Source: a bacterium (GTDB lineage: Bacteria > Gemmatimonadota > Glassbacteria > GWA2-58-10). From it: DNA of 53,676 nucleotides. Positions 9,412 through 19,399 of the stretch are shown here, one piece after another. A program made the translations under genes and the position numbers. Below the pieces are notes generated by a model. The model made no database searches and had not been told where the DNA came from. It was given only the letters and a program-made list of their open reading frames with translations. The stretch lies in contig JAJFUG010000201.1 in the NCBI GenBank assembly GCA_021372515.1, positions 1 to 53,676 of the forward strand. The letters run 5' to 3'. How positions within the stretch are numbered: position 1 is the first letter of the stretch; every line of letters starts with the position of its first letter.

Positions 9412-9589
9412 GAAACTGAAAATCACCCAGATAAAAAGCGGAATCGGCGCCCCGCCAAAGCAGCGCGCCACTCTGGAGGCGCTCAACCTGTCGCGTCACC
9501 AGACCAGCGTGGTCCACGGCGACACCCCGCAGATTCGTGGCATGGTGTTCAAGGTGCGCCACCTGGTCGAGGTCGAGGAAACTGACTGA
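9404..9589 (+). CDS. rpmD: 50S ribosomal protein L30
   Basis: This protein has 61 residues, the normal size of bacterial L30. It starts [20 protein letters not shown] and contains the [15 protein letters not shown] end. I chose GTG at 9404 because it has a GGAGG ribosome binding site at 9393-9397 and gives the family length. A longer reading would run back into rpsE. The start overlaps the rpsE stop by 8 bases. L30 is absent from some phyla, so its presence has some taxonomic value. Confidence 0.95.
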   Translation: MTKKLKITQIKSGIGAPPKQRATLEALNLSRHQTSVVHGDTPQIRGMVFKVRHLVEVEETD

Positions 9590-9652
9590 GGCGGCCTTAA
9601 GCTGACAGCGGTCCTCAGAACAAGATAAAAACTCTCAGAATGGAACGGTCCG

Positions 9653-10092
9653 ATGAAGTTGTCTGAATTGAAAAGACCCGAGGGGGCGAACAAAGAGCGC
9701 AAGCGTGTCGGACGCGGGCGCGGCACCGGTCATGGCAATACGGCCGGCAAAGGCCACAAGGGGCAGAAAGCCCGCAGCGGCGGCAAGGTGTCGTCGTGGT
9801 TCGAAGGCGGACAGATGCCCTTGCAGCGCCGCATCCCGAAACGCGGGTTCCACAACCCCTTCCGTACCGCCTATCAGGTCGTGAATCTGGCGGACATCAG
9901 CCGTCTGGGACAGCGGGAAAGTCTGACCCCGGATGATATGGTCGAACTGGGACTGATTGTCCGGAACAAGGGTCCGGTCAAGGTCCTGGCCAAGGGCGAA
10001 CTGGCTTTCGCTGTCACCGTTTCCGCCAACGCTTTCAGCGCCAAAGCCCGTGAAGCGATTGAGGCTGCCGGCGGTAAGGTGGAGGTGCTTTA

Positions 10093-10093
<1 letters not shown>
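9653..10093 (+). CDS. rplO: 50S ribosomal protein L15
   Basis: This 146-residue product is L15, a late-assembly 50S protein. MKLSELKRPEGANKERKRVGRGRG with GKGHKGQKARSGG and the C-terminal FSAKAREAIEAAGGKVEVL are typical. Its stop codon TAA shares its last A with the ATG of secY, so the translocase gene is probably coupled to ribosomal protein translation. Confidence 0.97.
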
Positions 10094-11397
<1,304 letters not shown>

Positions 11398-11415
11398 CCT
11401 TGGGGGTGCCGGCGG

Positions 11416-12168
11416 ATGGTATTTCTGAAAACCCGCTTTGAGATCGAAAAGATACGTGAGGCGGGAAAGATAGTGGCCGAGGTGCTGGCCCGGGTGGAGA
11501 AAGAGATCCGGCCCGGAATCTCGACCCTGGAGCTGGATGAGCTGGCCGAAAGGATAATCCTGGCCCATCCGGACAGCCGGCCCGCTTTCAAGGGCTACGG
11601 CGGGTTCCCCGGCACGCTCTGCGTGTCGCTGAACAACGAGGTTGTGCACGGCATCCCCAAGCGGGACCGTATCCTGGCCGAGAGCGATGTGGTCAGCGTG
11701 GATGTGGGGGCGTTCCACCGCGGCTATTATGCCGACGCCGCCGCCACGTTCGTGGTCGGGCCGGCGGATGAGCGCCGCGCCAGGCTGATCGACAGCTGCC
11801 GTCGCGCTTTGGAGGCGGGGATCGCCCAGGCGGTGATGAACAACCGGGTGGGGGACATCGGGGCGGCGGTGCAGAAAGTGGTGGAGGCCGATAACTATTC
11901 GGTGGTGCGGGACCTGGTGGGGCATGGGATCGGCCAAAGCCTGCATGAGGACCCGCAGGTGCCCAACTACGGGCGGCCGAAAAGCGGCTATCCACTGAAA
12001 GAAGGGCTGGTGGTTGCCATCGAGCCGATGGTTAACGAGGGGACATACGATGTGCGGACCCTCAGTGACAACTGGACGGTTGTCACGGCCGACGGCAAGT
12101 TGAGCGCGCACATAGAGCACACGGTCGCCGTGGGGCCGAATGGCCCGGAGATACTTACCCGGGCCTGA
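11416..12168 (+). CDS. map: Methionine aminopeptidase, type I
   Basis: This 250-residue enzyme removes the initiator methionine from new proteins. All five metal ligands of the pita-bread fold are visible in order: D in VSVDVGAF, D in YYADAAAT, H in [12 protein letters not shown] in AIEPMVNEG and E in [10 protein letters not shown]. It lacks the N-terminal zinc-finger extension of eukaryotic forms. It follows secY by 18 bases and precedes infA, an arrangement common in bacteria. Confidence 0.97.
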   Translation: MVFLKTRFEIEKIREAGKIVAEVLARVEKEIRPGISTLELDELAERIILAHPDSRPAFKGYGGFPGTLCVSLNNEVVHGIPKRDRILAESDVVSVDVGAFHRGYYADAAATFVVGPADERRARLIDSCRRALEAGIAQAVMNNRVGDIGAAVQKVVEADNYSVVRDLVGHGIGQSLHEDPQVPNYGRPKSGYPLKEGLVVAIEPMVNEGTYDVRTLSDNWTVVTADGKLSAHIEHTVAVGPNGPEILTRA

Positions 12169-12206
12169 GCGCAGCGCGCCGGCTCAACCCAAATGCAAGG
12201 ATCGTT

Positions 12207-12425
12207 ATGCCGAAGGAAGATGCAATCCAGGTGACCGGTACGGTGATCGAACCGCTGCCAAACGCGATGTTCCGGGTGGAGCTCGAAAACAAGCACGAGG
12301 TCCTGGCTCACATAAGCGGCAAGATGCGGATGAATTTCATCCGGATTCTTCCCGGCGACAAGGTGGCCCTGGAACTTAGCCCGTATGACCTGAGCCGCGG
12401 CCGGATTACTTATCGGTACAAATGA
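12207..12425 (+). CDS. infA: Translation initiation factor IF-1
   Basis: The 72-residue OB-fold protein is IF-1, which blocks the A site during initiation. [22 protein letters not shown], the [17 protein letters not shown] block and the [16 protein letters not shown] end match the family over its full length. It sits between map and rpmJ as in many genomes. A start codon at 12207 follows an AAGGATCG sequence. Confidence 0.98.
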   Translation: MPKEDAIQVTGTVIEPLPNAMFRVELENKHEVLAHISGKMRMNFIRILPGDKVALELSPYDLSRGRITYRYK

Positions 12426-12452
12426 TATAATTACCAGGACAGCGGAGTCGAG

Positions 12453-12566
12453 ATGAAAGTACGAAGTTCAGTAAAAAAAATATGCGAATATTGCAAGATC
12501 ATTCGCCGGCGGGGGGTGGTGCGCATAATCTGCAAGAACCCCAAGCACAAGCAACGTCAGGGCTGA
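12453..12566 (+). CDS. rpmJ: 50S ribosomal protein L36
   Basis: A 37-residue protein too small for most ORF finders. It reads [20 protein letters not shown] and then [17 protein letters not shown]. The zinc ligands C11, C14, C27 and H32 are all present, so this is the zinc-binding form. Its position between infA and rpsM is the conserved one. A GGAG ribosome binding site lies 8 bases before the ATG. Confidence 0.96.
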   Translation: MKVRSSVKKICEYCKIIRRRGVVRIICKNPKHKQRQG

Positions 12567-12602
12567 TAACCCCTAACGCCAAATCCAAGCTGGAGACAGT
12601 AT

Positions 12603-12986
12603 ATGGCTCGAATAGCAGGAGTGGACCTCCCGAGAACCAAGCGAGTTGAGATCGGCCTGACTTATATTTTCGGCATCGGGAGATCCTCGGCCCGTGATAT
12701 CCTGGAGAAGGCCGGAATCAACCCCGATACGAAAGTGGCGGATCTGACCGACAACGAGGCGGCCCGTCTGCGCAGCGTCATCGAGCGCGACTACAAGGTC
12801 GAGGGTGCGCTTCGCACGGAAATCTCGATGAGCATCAAGCGGCTGATGGACATCGGCTGCTACCGCGGTCTGCGCCACCGTCGCAATTTGCCGGTGCGCG
12901 GGCAGCGCACGCACACGAACGCCCGCACCCACAAGGGTCCGCGCAAGGCGATCGCAGGCAAGAAGAAGGCCAAGGCCAAGAAATAA
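12603..12986 (+). CDS. rpsM: 30S ribosomal protein S13
   Basis: The 127-residue product is S13, located at the top of the 30S head and contacting L5 and P-site t[22 protein letters not shown] and the [20 protein letters not shown] block are strong signatures. The C-terminus is a lysine-rich tail. It begins the alpha-operon part of the cluster. Confidence 0.97.
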   Translation: MARIAGVDLPRTKRVEIGLTYIFGIGRSSARDILEKAGINPDTKVADLTDNEAARLRSVIERDYKVEGALRTEISMSIKRLMDIGCYRGLRHRRNLPVRGQRTHTNARTHKGPRKAIAGKKKAKAKK

Positions 12987-13064
12987 CAAGCAGCCTGCGC
13001 CGCAGGGCGGATCTGGTGACATGCATCCGCGGTCGGCGCAATCTTCAAACTTACAGGAGTATCA

Positions 13065-13463
13065 ATGGCCAGTCCGTCCAAGAAGGGATCGAAGGTTAAA
13101 AAGAAGGTCAAGAAGGTGGAGGCCGAAGGAGTGGCCCACATCAAGGCCAGCTTCAACAACACCATCGTTACCATCACGGATCTGAACGGTAACACGGTGA
13201 GTTGGGCCAGTGCGGGCAAGGTCGGCTTCAAGGGATCGAAAAAGAGCACCCCGTTCGCCGCTCAGACCGTGGCGGAAAATGCCGCGCGGGAAGTCATCAA
13301 CCTGGGGATGAAGCGGGTGCACGTGAAAGTCCAGGGCCCTGGCAGCGGACGCGAGTCGGCGATCCAGGCGATCCAGGCGGCTGGACTCACTATCAAGTCG
13401 ATCCGGGATTGCACTCCGATTCCGCACAATGGATGCCGGCCGCCCAAGCGCAGGCGTGTATAA
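13065..13463 (+). CDS. rpsK: 30S ribosomal protein S11
   Basis: A 132-residue S11, which lies on the 30S platform near the E site. [18 protein letters not shown] and the terminal [18 protein letters not shown] are family hallmarks. The N-terminus carries an extra lysine-rich stretch of about 18 residues ([17 protein letters not shown]). Such basic N-terminal extensions are common in S11. Confidence 0.97.
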   Translation: MASPSKKGSKVKKKVKKVEAEGVAHIKASFNNTIVTITDLNGNTVSWASAGKVGFKGSKKSTPFAAQTVAENAAREVINLGMKRVHVKVQGPGSGRESAIQAIQAAGLTIKSIRDCTPIPHNGCRPPKRRRV

Positions 13464-13490
13464 TATATCAGTGATTTTGGAGGAGTGTAA

Positions 13491-14126
13491 ATGGCGCGTT
13501 ATCTGGATGCCAATTGTAAACTCTGCCGTCGGGAAGGGACCAAGCTCTTCCTGAAAGGTGAGCGCTGCTTCACCGAAAAATGCGCGGTGGAGCGTCGTGC
13601 CTTTGCGCCGGGGCAGCACGGCCGCAATGCCGGCCGCCGTCGCAAAACCAGCGACTATAACATGCAGCTCAGGGAGAAGCAGAAAGTCAAGCGGATTTAC
13701 GGTCTGCTGGAGAAGCAGTTCCGCAACTATTTCGTCAAGGCCTCGCGCAAGAGCGGCGTCACCGGCGAAAACCTGCTTCAGCTTCTCGAGACCCGTCTGG
13801 ACAACGTGGTCTTCCGTCTGGGGCTGGCCCCCAGCCTGAAAAGCGCCCGTCAGCTCGTTCGCCACAGCCACATCCTGGTCAACGGCAAGCCGGTGGATAT
13901 ACCCAGCTATCAGGTTGTTCCGGGTGAGGAAATTTCGGTGCGGGAGAAAAGCCGCCAGTTGGGCCTGATCCTCTCGACCATCGAGCGTCGCGGCAAGCAG
14001 GAACTGGTCAACTGGCTGAGCGTGGACTACAAGTCACAGACCGGCCGCATGCTGGAGCTGCCGGGCCGGGCCGACATACCGATCGCCGCGCAGGAACAGT
14101 TGATCGTCGAGTTGTACTCGAAGTAA
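13491..14126 (+). CDS. rpsD: 30S ribosomal protein S4, zinc-binding form
   Basis: This protein has 211 residues. S4 nucleates 30S assembly and represses the alpha operon in E. coli by binding an mRNA pseudoknot. The N-terminal cysteines (C9, C12, then the ERCFTEKC pair) form the zinc knuckle of the C+ type. The central S4 RNA-binding domain includes [26 protein letters not shown] ribosome binding site precedes the ATG. The 218 bases after it could hold the leader of rpoA. Confidence 0.97.
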   Translation: MARYLDANCKLCRREGTKLFLKGERCFTEKCAVERRAFAPGQHGRNAGRRRKTSDYNMQLREKQKVKRIYGLLEKQFRNYFVKASRKSGVTGENLLQLLETRLDNVVFRLGLAPSLKSARQLVRHSHILVNGKPVDIPSYQVVPGEEISVREKSRQLGLILSTIERRGKQELVNWLSVDYKSQTGRMLELPGRADIPIAAQEQLIVELYSK

Positions 14127-14344
14127 GCGCAGAGTGCGCCGGGGCCGACAGCCAGGCACGCGCAGTGCATCGCAAGCGGCCCGGCCGGGAGGCTGTCGCC
14201 TGAACGCCGGGACTGCCGCGGGCAGCCGCCGAGAGCGTGGCGGAACCACAAGGGCCGAACGCTGCGCAGCAGCAAAGAGGTACTGTTTACCCGGGATTAA
14301 TTTCCCCCTTAGGCTTGATAATTCAAGCGGGAGATATACGGGTC

Positions 14345-15376
14345 ATGAATCTAAAGAATCTGGTTTTGCCGTCCAGAATAGAAAAGAACACCCGGAATTA
14401 TTCTGAAACCTTCGGCGAGTTCAGTGTATACCCGCTGGAACGCGGTTTCGGGATCACCCTGGGCAACGCGCTGCGGCGTGTGCTGGTCTCCTCGCTCGAG
14501 GGCGCGGCGATCTGGGGTGTGCGGGTGGAGAGCGTGCTGCACGAGCTGTCCAGCATCCCCGGAATCGTCGAGGACATGCCGGAGATAATCATCAACCTCA
14601 AGCGCGTAGTGCTCAAGCGCCGGGATGAGGAAGCGGTCGAGGGAGTCTGCAAGCTCGAGGTCAACGATGCGGACGAGGTCACAGCCGCGAAAATACAAAC
14701 CCCTCCGGGCTTCGAGGTGGTGAACAAGGACCTGTACCTGTTCAGCCTGAAGGAAAAGAAAACCGTGCGCATGGAGTTGATGATCAAGTGCGGCCGCGGC
14801 TATCATCCCTCCAACACGCACGAGGTGCCGGGCGATGATCCGCAGTTCATTCCCATCGACTCGCTGTTTTCTCCGGTGGTCAAGGTCTCGTTCGACGTTG
14901 AGGAGCAGCGCGTGGGCCAGCGCACCGATTATGACAAGCTGGTCGTGCGGGTTAACACCAACGGCTCGATCACCCCGGAGCGGGCGATGATCAACGCCGC
15001 CGAGCTGCTGATCAAGCACTTCGAGTTCCTCAAGACGTTCAGCGAGCCGGAGGAGGCCAAGCCGACCGCCACCGACCTGCGCAAGAACCGTCTGAAGGAG
15101 CTATTCAACCGCAGTGTCGAGGAACTGGAGCTGTCGGTGCGCAGTAGCAACTGCCTCAAGGCCAGCAACATCAAGACCTTGGGCGAGCTGGTGCAGAAGA
15201 CCGAGAGCGAGATGATCAAGTTCCGCAACTTCGGGCGCAAGTCGCTCAACGAGATTTCTGAAATCCTCTCCCGTCACGGGATGCATTTCGGGATGAAGCT
15301 GGAGCGCAACGAAAAAGGCGAATGGGAACTCCTCGACGATGACGGTGAGGAGATCAGGACCGAGCCGGTGGAGTGA
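14345..15376 (+). CDS. rpoA: RNA polymerase subunit alpha
   Basis: This protein of 343 residues is the alpha subunit that nucleates RNA polymerase assembly. The N-terminal domain has ERGFGITLGNALRRVLVSSL, and the C-terminal domain (about residues 255-320) has the helix-hairpin-helix region with IKTLGELVQKTESEMIKF and the NFGRKSLNEI motif that contacts UP elements. An in-frame extension to 14237 lacks family similarity, whereas the ATG at 14345 has a GGGAG sequence about 11 bases upstream. I therefore use 14345. Confidence 0.97.
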   Translation: MNLKNLVLPSRIEKNTRNYSETFGEFSVYPLERGFGITLGNALRRVLVSSLEGAAIWGVRVESVLHELSSIPGIVEDMPEIIINLKRVVLKRRDEEAVEGVCKLEVNDADEVTAAKIQTPPGFEVVNKDLYLFSLKEKKTVRMELMIKCGRGYHPSNTHEVPGDDPQFIPIDSLFSPVVKVSFDVEEQRVGQRTDYDKLVVRVNTNGSITPERAMINAAELLIKHFEFLKTFSEPEEAKPTATDLRKNRLKELFNRSVEELELSVRSSNCLKASNIKTLGELVQKTESEMIKFRNFGRKSLNEISEILSRHGMHFGMKLERNEKGEWELLDDDGEEIRTEPVE

Positions 15377-15470
15377 GGCCGGCCCCATACTGGCGCGAAA
15401 CGTTACGGAGCTGTCCGGACAGTGACCGGCGAGCTTCACAGAATGGTTTAAAGCGATTAAGGGAACACTC

Positions 15471-16001
15471 ATGAGACACATGAAAAAAGGCAATGCCCTG
15501 AACAGGTCGCAGAGCCATCGCCGGTGGATGCTCAGCAACATGGTGACCAGCCTGTTCCAGCACGAGCGCATCGAGACTACCGTGGCCAAGGCCAAGGAAG
15601 CTCGCCCGCTGGCTGAGAAACTGATCACCTTCGCCAAGCGCGGCGACCTGCATGCCCGTCGTCTGGTGCTGCGCATAGTCCGGGACAAGGCGGTTGTGGA
15701 AAAGCTGTTCAGCACCCTGGGCGAGCGCTACCGCAACCGTCCGGGCGGCTACACCCGTATCCTGCGCCTGCGCAACCGTCTGGGCGACAACGCCACGATG
15801 GTGATTTTCGAGCTGGTCAAGGAAGAGTCCCGCAAGGGCGGCAGCGGACGTCGCCGTCGCGGGCGGAAAAAGAAGGAAACCCCGGCCGCAGCGGAGCAGA
15901 AAGCCGCCGAGGCCGTGTCGGCCCAGACCGCCGCGGAAGTGGCGCAAGCCGCTCCGGAAACGGCTGCGGAACCCAAGGCCGAGGAAAAGCCGGCTGAATA
16001 A
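15471..16001 (+). CDS. rplQ: 50S ribosomal protein L17 with extended C-terminus
   Basis: The first 120 residues or so are standard L17, located near the exit tunnel: MRHMKKGNALNRSQSHRRWM, then FAKRGDLHARRLVL and RNRPGGYTRILRLRNRLGDN. The product has 176 residues, about 50 more than the common bacterial form. The extra tail is a basic patch (GRRRRGRKKK) followed by an Ala/Glu/Pro-rich disordered stretch. Tails of this kind occur in several phyla. The gene ends the superoperon, 21 bases before an intrinsic terminator. Confidence 0.96.
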   Translation: MRHMKKGNALNRSQSHRRWMLSNMVTSLFQHERIETTVAKAKEARPLAEKLITFAKRGDLHARRLVLRIVRDKAVVEKLFSTLGERYRNRPGGYTRILRLRNRLGDNATMVIFELVKEESRKGGSGRRRRGRKKKETPAAAEQKAAEAVSAQTAAEVAQAAPETAAEPKAEEKPAE

Positions 16002-16022
16002 CCTGGCCGGATGAGGTTCGAT

Positions 16023-16071
16023 AAAAAGGTAAGGGATTGACGGGTCCGCCCGCGATGCCTTACCTTTTTTT
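16023..16071 (+). terminator. Intrinsic terminator of the ribosomal protein superoperon
   Basis: AAAAAGGTAAGG (16023-16034) pairs with CCTTACCTTTTT (16058-16069) and the T tract runs to 16071. The A and T tracts are placed for termination on both strands. It lies directly after rplQ. Confidence 0.85.
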
Positions 16072-16108
16072 ATGCCCTGGAGCCAACCCTGAGCCACTGG
16101 ATGGAGTG

Positions 16109-17341
16109 ATGCGTTTCAAAAACCTGCTGATACTGCTCGTGCTGGCTGCCCTGCTCTGCGGCCAGGCCGCGGCGGCGCGCAAGGCGACTATCCGCATGCG
16201 GCCTGCCGAGGGCCGGGGCAAAGTGGATGAGAGGTCCGGTTTCAGGCGGGGGACAGGGCGCGCGCTCTGGGTGGTGCGCACCAGTCTGCTCAGCCGAGAG
16301 AGCCTGGACCGCCTGGTGGAGCAGGCCGCCGGGGCGGGATTCAACACCCTTTTCGTCCAGGTCTGCGGGCGCGGTGACGCCTATTTCCCGTCGCGGGTGT
16401 TTCCCCCGGCCGAGGACTACGCCCAGCGCGTGGCCGGGGCCTATGACCCCTTGGACTACCTGCTCCGCAAGGCCCACGCCCGTGGGATCGAGGTGCACGC
16501 CTGGGTCAACACCCTGCTGGTCTGGTCAGCGCCACAGCGGCCGGGCTCGACCGCTCACGTGGTCAACGCCCACCCGGAATGGATCATGGTCAACGCCGAG
16601 GGCGAGCGTATGAGCGACTACCCGTTCGAGCGCTACGCCAGGCTGCGGATCGAGGGCGCTTTCCGCAGCCTGGCCGAGCCGGAGTCGGCGCGCGAGCTGG
16701 AGAAATTCCTCCTCGACCTGGTCAGCCGCTACCCGGTGGACGGCCTGCATTTGGACTATCTCCGCTACCCCTCAGACGCCGTGGATTACAGCCCGGCCGC
16801 GCGCCGTCAGTTCGCCGCCCGGAGCGGGGTCGACCCGCTGGCGCTGCTCACCCAGCGCGAGCAGCTCGAACAGCGCCTGGGCCAGACCGCAGTGGACAGC
16901 CTGTCCCGGCGCTGGCTGGAGTTCAAGGCCGGGCTGGTGACAGGTTTCGTGGAGAGCCTGCGCGGCCACCTGCGGCAGGTGCGTCCCGAGCTGCGGCTTT
17001 CGGCCGCGGTCAAGCCGGACATCGACTCGGCTTACCGCACTTTCGCCCAGGACTGGCCGGGCTGGGTGCGCAGCGGGAGTGTTGATTTCGTGGTTCCGAT
17101 GGCCTATAGCAAGAAACCGGAGCAGGTCTACACCCAGATCGAGGCCGCCTGCCGCGCGGTGGGGCGCGAGCATGTCTGGGCCGGGATACGGGCCTGGGAT
17201 GTGCCGGTCGCCTCGGTACTGGAGAGGGCGCGCCGGATCGAGCCGCTGGGCGCGGGCGGGATCAGCTTTTTCTCGTACAACGGCATGGAGAACAACGCGC
17301 AGTTTTTCCGTAGCGTGCGCTCCTGGGCGCTCGGGCGCTGA
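16109..17341 (+). CDS. Secreted GHL10-family glycoside hydrolase-like protein
   Basis: The 410-residue product starts with a signal peptide (MRFKNLLILLVLAALLCGQAA). The rest looks like the glycosyl-hydrolase-like 10 family (DUF187), a TIM-barrel group with members such as YngK that act on cell-wall or other polysaccharides. ALWVVRTSLLSRESLDRLV, FNTLFVQVCGRGDAYFPSR, the VHAWVNTLLVWS strand and DGLHLDYLRYPSDAVDYS fit the barrel strands. DGLHLDYLRYP is the expected active-site region. I chose ATG 16109, not the in-frame 16037, because the latter lies inside the terminator and lacks a signal peptide. Its substrate is unknown. Confidence 0.82.
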   Translation: MRFKNLLILLVLAALLCGQAAAARKATIRMRPAEGRGKVDERSGFRRGTGRALWVVRTSLLSRESLDRLVEQAAGAGFNTLFVQVCGRGDAYFPSRVFPPAEDYAQRVAGAYDPLDYLLRKAHARGIEVHAWVNTLLVWSAPQRPGSTAHVVNAHPEWIMVNAEGERMSDYPFERYARLRIEGAFRSLAEPESARELEKFLLDLVSRYPVDGLHLDYLRYPSDAVDYSPAARRQFAARSGVDPLALLTQREQLEQRLGQTAVDSLSRRWLEFKAGLVTGFVESLRGHLRQVRPELRLSAAVKPDIDSAYRTFAQDWPGWVRSGSVDFVVPMAYSKKPEQVYTQIEAACRAVGREHVWAGIRAWDVPVASVLERARRIEPLGAGGISFFSYNGMENNAQFFRSVRSWALGR

Positions 17342-17400
17342 GTGGCCGGTGCGGACAAAAGAAAACGGCGTCCGGGGAAAGACGATGCTGTTTTGAGTTT

Positions 17401-17424
17401 AGGGGCACGGCAGTCCGTGCCCCT
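17401..17424. terminator. Perfect palindrome at a convergent junction
   Basis: AGGGGCACGG (17401-17410) pairs perfectly with CCGTGCCCCT (17415-17424) around CAGT. It lies between the convergent GHL10 gene and mazG, 28 bases from the mazG stop. There is no strong T tract on either side, so efficiency as an intrinsic terminator is uncertain. Confidence 0.55.
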
Positions 17425-17452
17425 TGTTGATCCAATCTTTCTGCAGAACCCC

Positions 17453-18307
17453 TCATTCCTGCTCCGGAGCCTTCTGCCCCCGCTCCTCGCGCTTCACCTC
17501 GTCCCAGACCTTGTCCAGTTCCTCCAGGGGCAGCGCACCCAGCTTTAGGCCGCGCTGACGGAGCTTTTTTTCCAGGGCCTTGAACCGGCGGACAAACTTG
17601 GCGTTGGTACGCTCCAGTGCCAGCTTGGGGTGCACCTCCAGCAGGCGGGCCAGGTTGACCACGCTGAACAGCAGGTCGCCGATCTCCTCCTCCATTCCAT
17701 CCCTCTGCCCCGCGGCTACGGCCTGACGCAGCTCGCCCACCTCCTCCTCCACCTTGTCGAACACCTCCAGCGGCCCGGACCAGTCGAAACGGTACTTGCT
17801 CACCCGTCCCTGGATACGGTAGCTCTTGAGCAGCGGGGGCAGGCTCCTGGGCAGGCCGTCCAGCACGGACTTGCCCGGATTGGATTCTCCGTTGGTTTTC
17901 GCCGCTTCTTCTTTCTCCCCCTGCTTGATCTGCTCCCAGGCGAAAAGCTGGTCCTCGCGGCTGGCGAAACGCGCCCCGGCGAACACGTGCGGGTGACGGC
18001 GCACCATCTTGTCGCGGATCAAGGCCACCACCTCGGGCAGGCCGAAGCGGCCGGCCGCCTCGGCCAGGCAGACCTGGAAACACAGGTGCATCAGCACGTC
18101 CCCCAGCTCCTCGCACAGGTGCACGGGATCATCGCTCTCTATCGCCTCCAGCAACTCGTAGACCTCCTCCAGCAGGTAGGGCTTGAGCGAGCGCGCGGTC
18201 TGCTCGCGGTCCCAGGGGCAGCCTTGCGGCGAGCGCAGGTAGGCCACCAGCTCCTTGAGTTCCTCCACCGTGCGTATCCCGGCGAAATCTTTGCGTTCGT
18301 TCTCCAC
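17453..18307 (-). CDS. mazG: Nucleoside triphosphate pyrophosphohydrolase MazG
   Basis: The 284-residue product has the two-domain MazG layout. MazG converts NTPs to NMPs and pyrophosphate and helps clear aberrant nucleotides or lower (p)ppGpp. The first helical domain has PQGCPWDREQTARSLKPYL with EEVYELLEAI and EELGDVL. The second has EEEVGELRQAV and MEEEIGDLLFSVVNLAR. These are the metal-binding EExxE and ExxD pairs. The start is GTG at 18307 with AGGAG 5 bases upstream. The longer frame back to 18844 only mirrors tatC. Confidence 0.93.
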   Translation of the reverse strand: MENERKDFAGIRTVEELKELVAYLRSPQGCPWDREQTARSLKPYLLEEVYELLEAIESDDPVHLCEELGDVLMHLCFQVCLAEAAGRFGLPEVVALIRDKMVRRHPHVFAGARFASREDQLFAWEQIKQGEKEEAAKTNGESNPGKSVLDGLPRSLPPLLKSYRIQGRVSKYRFDWSGPLEVFDKVEEEVGELRQAVAAGQRDGMEEEIGDLLFSVVNLARLLEVHPKLALERTNAKFVRRFKALEKKLRQRGLKLGALPLEELDKVWDEVKREERGQKAPEQE

Positions 18308-18422
18308 AGTGTCTCCTCTCGCGGCGTGTCTGTGCACTGCCTCAAAGATAACCCCGGCGCGGTGAAAGGCAAGCCCGCCACGGCGCTCACGACCTGAAGG
18401 GAGGGCGCGCCGCTGGTAAGGC

Positions 18423-18451
18423 TTGCTCTGGACGGTCCTGACAAGTATATT
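18423..18451 (+). promoter_or_regulatory. Possible promoter of tatC
   Basis: A -10-like TATATT (18446-18451) stands 17 bases after TTGCTC (18423-18428) in the mazG-tatC divergent gap. The -35 match is weak (3 of 6). Confidence 0.35.
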
Positions 18452-18527
18452 ATCAGCTTGATATTTCTGGCTGTTCCGGTACGTCCGGCGGCGTGGGCAC
18501 GGGCAATCAGTCAAAGCGAAACGATAT

Positions 18528-19379
18528 ATGGCCGACAGCAAAGACCTCCCAGAAAAGGTGAACAAACCCGGCGAAGTGGTGCAGGCGCGTACGGATGAGG
18601 ATGACGACGATCCTTTCGAAAAGGATGAGGACGATCTGAACCGCAGGAGCGAGATGCCGTTCCTGGACCACCTGGAGGAACTGCGCCGGCGCATCCTCTG
18701 GTGCCTGGCCTTCATCTTCGTCGGCATCATCCTGGGCTTCTGGATCAACAGCAAGTACGACTTGCTCGCGGTCATCGTCAAGCCCGTGGTGCCGTACCTC
18801 AAGAACGGCAAGCTGATGATCATCAAGCCCACCGAGGGTTTCATGATCGCAATGAAGCTGTCGTTCTTCTTTGGGATGCTGTTCGCCTCGCCGGCGATGA
18901 TCTACCATTTCTGGGCTTTCATCGCCCCGGCGTTGCTCAAGAAAGAGCGACGGGTGGTGTTCCCGCTGCTGTTCCTTTCGTTGTTCATGTTCGTGCTGGG
19001 CGCGGTGATGGCGTTCTATGTCACATTGCCGCTGGGTATGGCGTTCTTCTCGAAATTCCAGTTCGCCTCGACCGAGTTCATGCTCACCGCCAGCTCCTAC
19101 CTGGATATCGCCACCCAGTTGGTGCTACTGACCGGGGTTGTGTTCGAGTTGCCGGTGGTGATAATGATCCTGGCCCGCCTGGGGCTGGTCACTCCCGAAT
19201 TTCTGCGCACCAAGCGCCGCCACGCGATCCTTGTCATTTTCATCATCGCCATGGTAGTCACGCCGCCGGACCCGGGCAGCATGATCCTGGTGGCCGTGCC
19301 GATGTGCCTTCTGTACGAGATCAGTGTCTGGATCGCGGTGGTGGTTGCGCGCAAGAAGAAAGAAGCCGACTCAGAGTAA
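18528..19379 (+). CDS. tatC: Sec-independent protein translocase TatC
   Basis: This 283-residue inner-membrane protein with six predicted helices is TatC, the receptor for twin-arginine signal peptides. MPFLDHLEELRRRILWCLAF is the conserved start, and SPAMIYHFWAFIAPALLKKERR and the FELPVVIMIL stretch with its conserved glutamate are present. A 40-residue acidic N-terminal extension (RTDEDDDDPFEKDEDD) precedes the core. No tatA is adjacent. Its likely clients in the window include the DUF362 protein at 28028. Confidence 0.96.
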   Translation: MADSKDLPEKVNKPGEVVQARTDEDDDDPFEKDEDDLNRRSEMPFLDHLEELRRRILWCLAFIFVGIILGFWINSKYDLLAVIVKPVVPYLKNGKLMIIKPTEGFMIAMKLSFFFGMLFASPAMIYHFWAFIAPALLKKERRVVFPLLFLSLFMFVLGAVMAFYVTLPLGMAFFSKFQFASTEFMLTASSYLDIATQLVLLTGVVFELPVVIMILARLGLVTPEFLRTKRRHAILVIFIIAMVVTPPDPGSMILVAVPMCLLYEISVWIAVVVARKKKEADSE

Positions 19380-19399
19380 TCCGAACGGAGTCGCACCAG

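Noticed and set aside
18701-19399. Upstream extension of the LptD-like frame into tatC
   Set aside because: The region encodes TatC in another frame. The signal peptide begins at GTG 19400, so the gene starts there.
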